NCBI RefSeq assembly: GCF_902459685.1
Contig: NZ_CABPSF010000004.1
Coordinates: forward strand, 62,001-126,000
DNA length: 64,000 bases
Source: Pandoraea iniqua
GTDB taxonomy: Bacteria; Pseudomonadota; Gammaproteobacteria; Burkholderiales; Burkholderiaceae
Reading direction: 5' to 3'
The position numbers and the translations under genes are program-made. Each line of letters begins with the position of its first letter. The first letter of the stretch is position 1. The notes under the pieces are model-generated. The model was not told the origin of the DNA. It searched no databases and saw only the letters and a program-made list of their open reading frames with translations. Below are positions 46,969 through 58,900 of this stretch, one piece after another.

Positions 46969-48344
46969 ACACATCTGCAACCGCCTCCGGGGCGGGGCAC
47001 ACGGGGAGTCTTCCGGATGTCGGCGCGGAAGCTTCTGCCGACGCGCGGACGACCGCCCACGTGCCCGTCTACAAGTTGATCGTTGCGACGTCGATCGGCA
47101 ATGCGCTCGAATGGTATGACCTGATCGTCTATGGCTACTTCGCCGTGACGATTTCGAAGTTGTTCTTCCCGGCGCACGACGAGACCGTGTCGTTGCTGAT
47201 GGCGTTGGGCACGTTTGCGCTGTCGTATCTGGCGCGGCCGTTGGGCGCGTTTGTGTTGGGCGCGTATGCCGATCGTCACGGCCGAAGGGCGTCGCTGATG
47301 CTGTCGATCGCAATGATGACCGTCGGCACGGGGATCATTGCGTTCATGCCGACGTATGCCGTGATTGGCGTGTGGGCGCCCATCGGCATTTTCCTGTCGC
47401 GCTTGATGCAGGGCTTCTCGGCGGGCGGCGAGTTTGGCAGTTCGACGGCGTTTCTCGTCGAGCACGTGCCGAACCGTCCGGGCTTTATGTCGAGCTGGCA
47501 GTTTGCGAGTCAGGGCGCGAGCACGTTGTTGGCGTCGGCCTTCGGCGCGGTGCTGACGGGGGCACTCACGCAGCCACAACTCGAGTCGTGGGGATGGCGT
47601 ATTCCGTTCATCTTCGGGATGCTTGTCGGGCCGATCGGCTTGTATATCCGCAAGTATGTGGACGAGACACCGGCGTTTCAGAAGGAAGCGTTGGCCGCGC
47701 GCGAAGCGAGCCGGAAGGCGGCTGACGACAAGGACGCAGGACCGTCACCGATTCGGGAAGTGCTGGCGACGCAAAAGGCGCGGTTGTTGGTGTGCATTGG
47801 CGCGTTGATTCTGACGACGACGGCGAACTACATGATCTTGTACATGCCGACGTATGCGACCAAGCAGTTGGGGCTACCGCCGCAGCAGGGCTTTATCGCG
47901 ACGCTGGTGACGGGTTTCGTGATCATGACGTTGACGCCATTCGTCGGACATTGGTCGGATCGTGTCGGGCGTATTCGCATCATGGCGGTGGCCGGGGTGT
48001 TGTTCTTGTGCACGGTGTATCCGGCGTTTGCGTTTATGAATGCACACGCGTCACTGGCGACGATGATGTTGGTGATGTTGTGGGTGGGTACGTTGAAGGC
48101 GGTGTACTTCGCCCCGATTCCGGCGTTGATGTCGTCGTTGTTTCCGACGCGGACGCGGGCGACTGGGATGGCGGTGGGTTACAACCTCGGTACGACGATC
48201 TTCGGCGGTTTTACACCGCTTGCCGTCGCGTGGCTGATTGCCTCAACGGGCAACAAGCTTGCACCGGGGCTGTATCTGATGGTCGGCGCCGTCATCAGTC
48301 TGACGACGTTGCTGATTGCGCGAGTGAAGATGGGCGCGCGGTAG
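46965..48344 (+). CDS. MFS transporter, metabolite:H+ symporter (MHS) family
   Basis: A 459-residue major facilitator of the MHS group (citrate, 2-oxoglutarate, proline/betaine and shikimate carriers). The family signature is the start of helix 1, IVATSIGNALEWYDLIVYGY, followed by ALSYLARPLGAFVLGAYADR and the repeat-containing RLMQGFSAGGEFGSSTAFLV. The N-terminal 35 residues are polar and cytoplasmic. Twelve helices are visible. The gene overlaps the M20 peptidase gene by 4 bp, so it probably imports that enzyme's substrate or exports its product. The LysR gene 1.6 kb upstream is the likely regulator. Confidence 0.93.
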   Translation: MNTSATASGAGHTGSLPDVGAEASADARTTAHVPVYKLIVATSIGNALEWYDLIVYGYFAVTISKLFFPAHDETVSLLMALGTFALSYLARPLGAFVLGAYADRHGRRASLMLSIAMMTVGTGIIAFMPTYAVIGVWAPIGIFLSRLMQGFSAGGEFGSSTAFLVEHVPNRPGFMSSWQFASQGASTLLASAFGAVLTGALTQPQLESWGWRIPFIFGMLVGPIGLYIRKYVDETPAFQKEALAAREASRKAADDKDAGPSPIREVLATQKARLLVCIGALILTTTANYMILYMPTYATKQLGLPPQQGFIATLVTGFVIMTLTPFVGHWSDRVGRIRIMAVAGVLFLCTVYPAFAFMNAHASLATMMLVMLWVGTLKAVYFAPIPALMSSLFPTRTRATGMAVGYNLGTTIFGGFTPLAVAWLIASTGNKLAPGLYLMVGAVISLTTLLIARVKMGAR

Positions 48345-48436
48345 GGTAGTGCGGGTGCAGTGGAAATTTGCGCCCTTGCTACAGGGTTGGGGCTGACTGG
48401 CGGGCGGTTGAGGTTCAATCGCCTGCCGGGCCTCGG

Positions 48437-48748
48437 TCAGTGATGTTGGACAAAGCCGCCGCTGCCCTCGGTGAGTGGCGCGAACAATCCCTCAAAGAAG
48501 GCGTCGCCGATTTTCGCGAGCGTGTCGGCCGGATCGCAGGCGTATCCGACTTGCAGGGCTTTCGACAGCGTGCGGGCGACGTCGGCGAGAATCGTTCCCC
48601 AGACGGACTCTTCCGTGATGTCCATGACCTCGGCGTATCGCCCGACTTTCATGGAGCAGTGCAAATCCCCCTCGGTGATCCATACGCGAAGCATTTCGAC
48701 GGCGCTGTCGTCCAGCAGTGCGGCTTCCGGTATCGGGCATTCATTCAT
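48437..48748 (-). CDS. DUF5076-like small protein
   Basis: A 103-residue acidic soluble protein (NECPIPEAALLDDSAVEMLR, then VWITEGDLHCSMKVGRYAEV) with no signal or membrane segment. The family of unknown function DUF5076 has this size and opening pattern, which I recall from memory. The second half (ESVWGTILADVARTLSKALQ) is helical. It is monocistronic. The stop lies near the convergent MFS gene. No function is known and nothing in the neighbourhood suggests one. It marks the edge between chromosomal backbone and the CDI region. Confidence 0.7.
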   Translation of the reverse strand: MNECPIPEAALLDDSAVEMLRVWITEGDLHCSMKVGRYAEVMDITEESVWGTILADVARTLSKALQVGYACDPADTLAKIGDAFFEGLFAPLTEGSGGFVQHH

Positions 48749-49455
48749 GATTCACCTCGCTTCTCGATGTAGGTACGGAGTGGAGGAGTCGTAAGTGCCG
48801 CGGGAACGCGGTCGTTTGCGATTCCTCCGTCTGTCGCCGTTGATCGGCTGGGGCAACCGTACCGCGCCGATTTGCGAAATGTCGTGGTACGCCAGATACG
48901 GTTTGGATGAATACGAAGCTTCGAAAAGAACCTCAAGCGCCCGTATCGCGAGGGCTGCGGGGGGGGGTGTTGACAACAGTTGACTGCAATTTGGATCACT
49001 CTTGGCGAGATTTTTTGCAGACTATTCACAGGGTGTGGCGGTGGGGGGGACGGAAGTTGCGGAGGGGAGTTGGTGTGAAGACGATTTTGGTTGCGGCCTG
49101 AGTGGTTAAGGATGTCCTCGTCAGTGAGGCTGCTGGTAGCGGGGCAACGCATAACTAGGGCGTCGCGGTGTACCTAGGCGGGAGTTGGACTGATACGTGA
49201 CCACGGGAAGTGGTAAGGGTTTTATGTCCAAGTATTTGAATAGATGTGAACGTGTTCCTCATCCGCATCTGTTTGTGAAAGCCTAACGTTGGCAATGGCC
49301 ATTGGTACTTGGATATGTGGGAAATTTTCTCGAGCGGTGGGAGGGGGTTTTGTTGGTGAGCCATTCAACGAGAGATCTATTTTCAGATGTCTCCGCCAAT
49401 GGCGCACCTTTTGTTATCGATATTTTTCCTCGGCACCTTGTTCGATGTATTGCTC
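48749..49455. other. Gene-free, AT-rich border between DUF5076 gene and cdiI
   Basis: No convincing gene in 707 bp. The left half carries a run of nine G (48959-48967), and the right half (from about 49200) becomes AT-rich like cdiI. Short frames on both strands give implausible peptides. It may hold the decayed remains of an earlier toxin/immunity cassette, but I can show no specific match. Confidence 0.4.
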
Positions 49456-49923
49456 TCAGTCGGTCGTATGAACTAGTGAAATGATGTCTTCGTTCGAATT
49501 GATTGATAGGACAGCGTCTTCATATCCATTTATGTTGTCGCTTAGCCATTGCTCTCCTAGTCGATTTGTATGAAATTTAACAACCACGCTAAAATCATCG
49601 GCGCTTAATATTGCGGTAATAATAATGGTTTGTTTTGCGGAATTCCAGATTTCGAAGACACGCTCTATGAAAAGGATGGCCTGTAAAATTGGTTGTTTTT
49701 CATCATAATCTTCAATGTGCAATGAGTTGACGAAGCATTCGTAATCCGTACAGTCTCCGAACGTCGATGTTGACGTGTTAGTGCTAACCATCAAGCCTCG
49801 AAGTATGTTGCATCCATCATGCTGAAGAAATCCACTGTCTGCGATCGACTTTAGAGAGGGAGTAAGCGTGCGACTAATTTGAAGTCCATCCAAAATAGTC
49901 CTCATGGTCAAATTAAATTTCAT
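49456..49923 (-). CDS. cdiI: CDI immunity protein (CdiI)
   Basis: A 155-residue cytoplasmic protein with no signal peptide or membrane span, acidic and Ile/Ser/Thr-rich (for example EDYDEKQPILQAILFIERVF and SADDFSVVVKFHTNR). Its ATG lies inside the cdiA stop (ATGA overlap, 49920-49923), so it is translated with the toxin; this is how CDI immunity genes are arranged. It should bind and neutralise the C-terminal toxin domain of CdiA from sister cells. Its base composition is visibly AT-richer than that of cdiA, a common sign of an exchangeable toxin/immunity pair. The fold is not recognised. The assignment rests on position, size and composition. Confidence 0.8.
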   Translation of the reverse strand: MKFNLTMRTILDGLQISRTLTPSLKSIADSGFLQHDGCNILRGLMVSTNTSTSTFGDCTDYECFVNSLHIEDYDEKQPILQAILFIERVFEIWNSAKQTIIITAILSADDFSVVVKFHTNRLGEQWLSDNINGYEDAVLSINSNEDIISLVHTTD

Positions 49924-52900
49924 GGTGTTACTCCCAAGTATTTGCTGAGTCCCTTTTGAATCGCCGAGTTGAAACCGGGATCGTTCAAGAGTCTGTTGAC
50001 AGAGTTCGGCGCATCCGGGAACGTACCTGTACGTGGATCGTACAGGTATTTGTTTCCTTGATTGTCCTGATAGTGGATCTGTCCGGGGCGTTTTCCCGGA
50101 TTCGGATTTTCCACATCGATGCGCTCTTTACCGTCACCCTTCCAAATAGTTTTGCTGGCGAACTGTGCTCCGTCCGCGCCAAGCATTGAATAGTTATCAC
50201 CGTTGGCATTGAGTGATTGTCCGTTTTTTGCCAACGTTGCCGTATCGGGGGCGTGCTTTGGCGCTTTCCCCGACTCGGAAGACGCCTCATCTCGTCTCGA
50301 AATCAACATCGGATCAAACACCACCGGCCCGTCATTGGGTGTGGCGGTAATGGTCGGGCCTTTCGGGCCTTGATCCGGGGTTGTGGTGATTGTAGCGCCG
50401 CGCTCGCCTTGGTCTGGGGTGCCGGTCAGCGTCGGGCCTTTCTCTCCCGAGTCTGGTGTGGAGGTGATCGTCGCGCCCGATGGGCCGTTGTTTGGCGTGG
50501 ACGTGATAGTCGGGTTATCGGATACGTCTGAGCCCACCCGCCCGATAGCCTGTTCTACGGAGTGATGACTTGCACAAGCCAAGGCTGAAACCTTGCACGC
50601 GGCATCCATCAAGGCTTCGCGTAAAGTTTCGGCGAGTTTTCCGACGGCGGATTCCGTTTCGTTGCGGCCTTTGCCGTTCGGATCCAATGCGTCTACGGCG
50701 TTCGCACCTCGATTGCCGCTTGTCGGCACCGACCGTCCGGTTGGATGAATTGGAGGAGGCATCGGTATGGCGATGCCAAGCGTGTTGTTCTCAGCCTCGG
50801 TCTTTGCACCCGTCGATGCCGTAACTACATCCCCACCAGTACCGGCTGTTACACCCGCCACAATCGAGGTGATCAGGTTGACGCGCGCCTCCCGCTCTGA
50901 CTGTGTGAGTGACTGCCCCGGTTTGTCTGTGGATGCCAGTAGGCTGCCAAGCAGTGAACCTGCCGCTGAGCCCATCGCCCCAGCATCGCAACCTCCACCC
51001 GAAGCTGCGCCGCCAGCACAGCCTGCGATGGCGTGTAGTGCGGCCTTCGATGCCGGGTCAAGGTTTTCGCCAAGCGTCTTGATCTCTTTCGCCGCAAGTC
51101 CTTGCAGGTAGGTGACCGTCACACGAGTTGCCATCTCGCCAGCGGCGCCGGCGATATTGCCGCCAATGCCTGCGGTGACAGCGCTTACGATCAATCGGTA
51201 ATCGCCTCCCGGCCCCCATTTCTTCGCCTCGGCAAGTTGCTCGCCGAGTGCCGCGCGCTGCTCGGGGTCGCTGGTGTTCTTGAGTTGCGCTTCAATCTCG
51301 TCAGCTTTCTTGGCGCGATTGTTGACAAACGTCCCCAACTCCCGCTGCACTGCGTGCATGATCTCGAAGCCGGTCTCGATCTGTTCCTTGTCGAATTTGT
51401 TGGTGAGGGCGTTGGCGCCGTCCTTGTCGGAGGACACATCCCGGTTCACGGAGGCGATGGTTTCTTCCGCTGTCTTACCCGTTTTTTCGCGCTGCGCCGC
51501 GTCATCGGTAATCTCGATCACGCCCGCACTGATCCCGCTGCGCGTGACGCTCGTCTCGCTACCGCTGGCCCCGACGACAACCGGTGGCGCCACGCTGATC
51601 GACCCGGTCTTCGGTAACTCGCTGCCCGGGGTAGCGTTGGCGCCTGTCTCGGCTTTGCCTTTCTGATCGGTGCCGACTTTCGCGCTGTCGCCGCCGCCCG
51701 TGGCGAAGCCACCCCCCAGACTGACGCCGAACGCATCGAACTCGGCGTGGTTCTCGATGTCCCGCTCGGTCAAAGACCCGGTTTTCAGACGATTCCTACC
51801 CGCTTCGGCAGCCTTGTCGGTCGACGCAATGACGGCGCCCACGAGATCGGTGTTCCCGCCAACCGTTACGTCAAAGCCCTTGTCACCGGCTTTGATTCCG
51901 GTCTGTTCAACCACGCTCGCGAAATCGCTGTTGATCTGCTGATGGCTGACGTTCAGGCTGCCGGACGCGCCGCCCATACCCACGGTGCCGCTGGCACTGA
52001 TGGACTGGTCTTTCGACTTGTAGACGCTCGTGTCTTGCAGGCTTTCGATGTTCAGGTCGCCGCCGACGTCCGCCACGACACGCTCGCCAACAATCACTCC
52101 GCCTTTCACGTTCGTATCGCCGCCCGAGGCAACTTTCGCCTCACCACCGGCCGTGACGTGGCTGTTCTTGTGCGTCACATCACGACCGTCAGCTTTGCCG
52201 CGTGACGCGCTGGCGTTTGCCGTCACCCCCATCGAAGCGCCCTTGGGGCTTAACGAAATTCCGACGCCAACACCGCCCGACACGCCGCTGCTCTTGCTGT
52301 GCTGCTCTGCGGTATGGGTGGCAGCAAGAATGTCGAGATCGCCATCTGACTTAAGCGTCACGTCCTGCTTGGCGTTGATCTCACTGCCACGGACGAGCAG
52401 GGACGAGTCCCTACCATCGCCCTCGGCCCGCACCGACACGCTTCCGCCGGCGCTTACCGTCGAGCCGATCGACGTGGTGCTTTCCTGCGTTTGCCGGCTT
52501 TCCTGTTTCGAGCCGCCGGCAGTGACCGAGATGTTGACGCTGGCGACATCGCTCAGACTCTTGATGTTGTCGAGGGCGTTCTTGACGGCCAGTGCACCGG
52601 CAGCAGCGCCCAGCGCTTTCATGCGGACATCGTCGACATTGCTCACAGCGTTGCCCATCTGTCCGACGGTCTCGGCCGCAGCCATCACCGGGTTGGATAT
52701 CGCAACGGTGATGCCGGATTGACGCACTTCCGTCTCGCGCACACTGGCATCCGTCTCGACGCTCTCGACAATGGCCACGCGCTTGGCAGAGATATCGATG
52801 TCGCCTTCCCTCGCCATCACCGTGCTGCCTTCCTGCCGGTAATCGTTGCCCGCCCGCACGGAGATATCGCCGTTGACGGCGCCAATGACGCTCCCCGTTT

Positions 52901-55900
52901 GCGACGTGCTCTCTCGCCGCTGCTTATCCTTCTCGCTGCGTTGGCCGATAGTGATGCTCGTGCCGCTGCCGAATATGCCGCTCGTTGTGGTCTCGGAGGT
53001 GTTCAGCGATCGCTGACGGTCTTCGGCGGACGTGATCGTGACGTCGTGCTTCGCTGAGATGTTCACGTCGCCATCGGCGACAACGTTTGAGCCGATGATC
53101 GCAACGTCCTGTCCCGAGGCAATCGTGACCGTGTCCCCCGACACGGTGCTGCCGATGGTTTGCGTGCCGTGTAACTCCCGCAGGCGTTCTTCCGTCGTAG
53201 TAGAGAGCAGGCCGCGTTTGGTGTCACGTGACCACCGCACGTCGTCCTGCTCCGTGGTGACGCCGCCGATGGTCACGTCGCCCGTGGCGACGATTTGGAC
53301 CGCTCCCTTCTGTGCCGCGCTGGTCTTGTCTTCAGTGGCTCCTACAACGCCAACGTCAGTTCCAGTGCCGGTTCGGTTGCCACGCCCGGCGCTGACGTCG
53401 CGATCCCCCGCGCTGACGTACGAGCCAAGGATCGTTGCGTTGCCCTTACGCGATTCATCGTCGGTGACGTAAGCCCGTACGCCGCGCTCGTCGAGCACGC
53501 GTTGGATGGCTTCAACTTGCCCCGCACCTATCCCGATGTCGCCGCCCGCACGAATCTCGCTGCCCCGAACGGTTTCCACATGAGTGTCGGCGCTCGCGGC
53601 GTAGTCGTCATTGCGCACCCGGCCCGTGAAGTCGAGCTTGTCGGTGACGGCGGTGATTTCAACGTCGCGCCCCGCAGCGATGATGAGATTTCCGGCCGTG
53701 GTTACCTTCGCGCCTTCGGCCACCGCATCGCGGCCAGCGGCGACTGCGGTGTTGCCCCCTGCATCGATGACCGATACAGCATGCTCGGTGATTTTCGTAA
53801 GGCTACGGTTGTCGCCGCTAATGCTGCCGTCACCAAAGCGCCGCTCCAGTTCGATGGCATTGATCGAGATGTCACGGCCGGCGACCAAACCGGCATCACC
53901 GCCCGCCTGAATCTGCGCACCGGTAACGCTCAGGTCGCGTCCGGCGGTGACGTTGACCGAGTCTTGCGCGCTGATGCGTCCCCCCGATTCGAGAGTGGTA
54001 CTCCGTCCGCTGCCGCCGCGATTTTCCCAATCGATGCTGCGGGTCCGGCTCGTCACGACAACGTCTCGGCCAGCCTCCACTTGCACCTGCTTACCGGCGA
54101 TATCGCCGCCGATGTTCAGGATGTCGCGCGAGGCGACGACTTCGACCTTGCCGCGCGTCGCGCCATCGACTTCGGCAGTGCTGCCATCGCCTTGCGTGTC
54201 ACGACGCCCGATGACGCCGTAATTCTCGATATCGACGGCGCGAATCTGTGTATTCGAATCGCCCACGATCCGCCCGCGGTTGCTTACCTGCTGGCTGGCT
54301 TGCACGAGCACATCGCGACCGGTCACCAGTGCGCCGCCGGGTTGCAGGCTCACACGCTTGCCGTGGGCGAGATACAACGTCGGGACCAGTACCGTTTGCG
54401 TCGTCCCGTCGGGCAGCTTTACGTCTTGCCGCACCAGCCACACGATGTCGTCGGTCAATGCCTGCATCTGATCTTCAGTGAGGCGAATGCCCACCCGTAA
54501 CGTCAGGTCGCGACCCGCGCGTGCACCTTGCGTCAGTAATGCCCGGTACTCGGCATCCGCATCTGTTGCACTCGCGGCGTCGTTGCTGTCGTAACCCCGC
54601 AGGCGGGCGCGTCCGGTGAGACGAAGAATCTGCTCGCGTACCAGCTTCGCCTCATAGAACCCGTCGCCAATGCGTCGTTCGATACCCGCCGGGTCGATGT
54701 TCAGCAGGGCCAGCATGTAGTTGCTGGAGACAAACGTGCCGTAGTCGGTAAAGCGCGCGTCGGTGACCACGAGATAGGGCTGCGACGGCGACGTGACAAT
54801 GCTGAACAGGCCGCTGCGCGGCAACGTCAGATCGGGAATGCCGCCTGAGACAGCGTCGAGCGTCTGAATTGCGCCCGAAACTCCGGTTGACGTGCGCTCA
54901 TGTTGCGGTGCGTCGATGGCGGATTGTGCGGTGGTGGAAACCGTGGCGTGATGCGAATCGTTGCCATCGATTGCAATGCGGGGCTGCCCGACATCGGGGA
55001 CCTCCGGTGCGATTTGGCTGTCGACCCACCTCGCGTCAATGAGACGACCATCGGTCGATGCCGTGTCGATCACGATGTCTCGCGCGTTGATACGCGTCGA
55101 TTGGTTCGACGAAATCAAGGCGTCAAGCCCGCCGACGATGGACCGGTGCTCTGTCGCTCCCAGTTCGACTTGAGGGAACCAGAAATCGCTGTTGCCGCTC
55201 TTTTCGTGCCAGTAGAGATACGACGTCTGGCGGGTCCGATCGATTCGCTCCAGCCCGAGGCTGCGATTCGTGATCTGGCCGCCATTGCCGCGAATGCCGA
55301 TATTTCCGCCTGCGCTGATCGACGACGCGTTATTGATCGCGCTGCCACCGTCAACGTTGAGCCGGAACGACCCTTGCGAAGTCAATGTGCCCGGCGCAGA
55401 CGCATGGATGATTCGGTCGACGGTACTGCGGGTGGTGATGTCCCGTCGGTACTCGTTCGTGTCGCGGCCATCCTCAATTCCGTGGCCGTAACGGAATATC
55501 CGTACGCCCTCGTCCGGTGCGCCGGTGATGACGCTATTTCGCCCCTCGTCGACATACGTCGGACGGAGGTGCTCGGCTGGGTCGTAATCCGGCCAGAAGC
55601 CGATGATCCAGTTGCCTTTTCCGTCGTCCTGAATGGATTCGAAGTGCTGAGTCGAACGCTTGGTGATATTGCGCGAGCTATAGTTGACGTCGAACCCCGA
55701 CCCCTTGTAGACCTCAATGATCGGATTCACTAACGAGAAGGTCTTCTTCTCGGTATCGAGTGTCGTGAGATGCCCTTTGGGCAGCGTGACGGTAATCGGC
55801 GTGCCGGCCACGTATAACTTTTCGGCCGAAAGCTCGGCTCTGGCCTCTCGTCCCCACTGCCATTGCGTGAACGGAATGTTGGCCGGGTTCGGGACTTTAT

Positions 55901-58900
55901 TGACTTCCTTGATGTCGTAGCTCGGTTGCCCGTGGTCATTCAATTCATAGATGACCTCATTGACCATGGCGGGCCCACCGTCGATCTGGAGACTATGGCT
56001 CCAATGCGTTGTGGGCAATCTCTCACACGGGGCACCGCTCACCGCTTGGCATCGTTCGAAGTCTGATGGACCGGGAAACGTGAGGTAACCCGCAATCCAA
56101 ATGTGTCGAACCGCCGTGGTCGTACCCGCGTCGACGCCGCGCTCGATCGTGACCTGTCCGCGCTCGTTCACGAACGTCTTGACCGCGACATCGATGTCGC
56201 CACCGGCTTCGATCGTGGCCGACCGATTGGTCAGTCCTTCCGACTGCCGGGCAAGAAATCCGTCAGCGTCGCGCGTTTCCGCCGCGCCGATGCGTAAGCC
56301 GTTCAGGCTGTACAACGTCGCACCGCTTTCGTTCAACACCTGACCTTGCGCGAAGACATCGAGTTGCTGCGTCGCCGCCATGACGGCTTGCGCCCCGGCG
56401 TTCGTCAGGTGCGTGCCCTCGAATCTCACGCGCCCACCGATGACGGCACCTGTGTTGACGAAGGTCGGCGTGCGCAGCCAGACCTCGTCGCCGTCGATTC
56501 GCGTTTCGTTGTCGATCCGGTCGGTGGCGTTGGCGTAGACGGCCTTCCCCCTGATGAGTCCGCCGCCATGGTTGCGTACCTGCGCCGCATGGATTGTCAG
56601 TCGTTGCACCGCTTCCAGTTCGCCGGTGATCGTCAGCAGGCCGCCAATCGTCAGGTTGAGATCGCTGTTGGCGCGCCAGAGATGCGCGGGGCTGTAAGTG
56701 AAATCGCCCGGCAGGGTGACGTGCAGGTTGTTGCCCGCGCGAAGCTGTCCGGTGCCGATGAGGTGCGTTGCGGTCAGTGTCAGGTCACGGTTGACGGCGA
56801 TTTCGCCGCCACTGTGATTGACCTCGGCTGCGAGAAGCGTCGCGTCACGGCGGGCCTGAAGCTGGCCGAGATTGTCGAGCGTGGCCGTGCTGATGCCGTT
56901 CTGCCCGGCGAGGTGCAGGTCCTGACCGGCGAACAGCGTGCCTGCATTTTCTGCGCGATCGCGGATGCCGAGCCGAAGGTCGTTGCCAGCGCTGATGTTG
57001 GCGCCCGGACCGTTGGCCAAGGTCAGCGCCAGCAGTGAGACGTCACCGTTTCCGGCGATGAACCCTGTCGGCCGGAACGTCGACGCGGGGAGCGTGGTGT
57101 GGTTGCGGACGGCGTCGGCGGTGAGCGTCAGTTCACCTCGCGTGGCGTTGACGATGCGTCCGTCGGTGTTGTCCAGCGTGGCGGCTGCCACGGTGATGGT
57201 TTCGTCAGACGTGGCGAGTGCGCCTTCGCTAGCAGTATCGGAGGTGTCATTGCGTTCATGACGAGGCGCGTCATCGTTGGCCACTTCGGAGGAGCGCTTG
57301 CCCGTAACTTCGATACTCCCGCGAACGTTTTGAATGTCGCCACCGGCGCGCACCCCCATTGCGCCAGTCGAAAAAATCTCGCCGTCAGCGTTATCGAGAT
57401 TGCCGTGCGCCGCGAGCGACAACGTGTCGTTCGTCTGGATGCGACCTTGCCGGTTGATGAAGTGCTCACCACTCATCTGCATGGCCCCGCGCGAGTGGAT
57501 CTCGCCGCTCGTGTTGTCGAGATTGCCGCGCGTCGTGAGCGACAGCGTGTCGTTTGTCCGGATACTGCCGTGCCGGTTGACGGCGTTGCGGCTATTCACC
57601 TGCATGGCACCGCCGGCGTGGATCTCGCCATCCGTGTTGTCGAGATCGTCATTGGTCGTCAACGACAACCGTCCGTTCGTGCGCACATGGCCCTGCCGAT
57701 TGACGAAGTCAGTGCCGCTCGTGACGGCGAGCGATTGGCCGGCTTCGAGACGGGCGCCGTCGAGGTTCTCGATGCGGTTCGCCGACACGTTGACGGCGCC
57801 ATTGCCCGCGATGAAGCCGCCCACGTCGGTGCCTTCAATACGGGGAGACGCACGGTTCAGGAGGTGTCCGGATACGACAACGTCGAGCGCCTGATTTCCT
57901 GCGTTGACGACGGTGCCGTTGTCGTTGGTAAGGGCGCGTGCCGAAAGCGACAGCTGTGCTGTGGTCCCGCCGGTTTCGATGCGGCCGTCGGTGTTATCGA
58001 CCGATTCCGTCACCGCGAGACGCATGCTGTCTTGCGCTGCTGTGCGGCCCGACCGATTGACGAATGCGCCGCCAATCGTGGCATCGAGCGCTTCGGCCGC
58101 GCGGAGCTCGCCATCCTCGTTGATCAGATCCGTGGCGGTTTCCAGCGCGAGCGACTTGCCTGTCCGAATCGCGCCGCCGGTGTTGTCCAGCGTGCCGGTG
58201 GTCAGAGAAACGTCAGCGTTTGCCTCGATCTGTGCGCCGTTTCGGTTGCGGATGGCGTCCGTCGCGACGATCCGTGTCTGACCGTGGCCGCTGTTGCGCA
58301 GTGCGCCGCCGTCGTTGTCGAGTTCCCGGGCGAAGACTTTCAGGTTGTCTGCCGACTCGATCGCGCCTTGTGTGTTGCCCAGCATCGTCTTCGCAGTCAG
58401 CGAGACGGACTCACCGGCGATGACCCCGGATGCGTTCTCGATGAACGTCTCGGCATCTGCTGACAACGTCCGCAATGCCGTTATGCGGCCGTGATTGTTG
58501 GAAAGCGATTCGGCCGTGAGTTGCAGGTCGCCGTTCGTGCCGATCTGGCCGCTGGTGCTCTCGATGGCCGTGGCAAGAATCGACAACGTGCCGTCACCCG
58601 CATGCGCCAGCGTGCCGCCGGTATTGTCGAGCGCCAGCGTGTCGATCCGTGCATCGTGCGCGGCAAGCTTGATGGCACCCTCGCGATTGCTCAGGGCTGC
58701 CGTGATAATCAGGCGTGCGGGGGCATCGCCCTGCGGGGCGGATTGCACAATCTCGCCCGTGTCGTTGTCGAGCCGCACCGCGTTCATCGTCAACCGGGCC
58801 GAGGACATCTGCCCGCGAACGTTGCGGATGGTGTTGGCCAACGTATCCAGATGGCCCGCCGTATCCAACTTGCCGCCGGAATTGTCCAGAATATCGCCTA

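Noticed and set aside
48959-48967. Run of nine G as a phase-variation tract.
   Set aside because: It lies in no credible coding sequence or placed promoter, so slippage would have no evident target.
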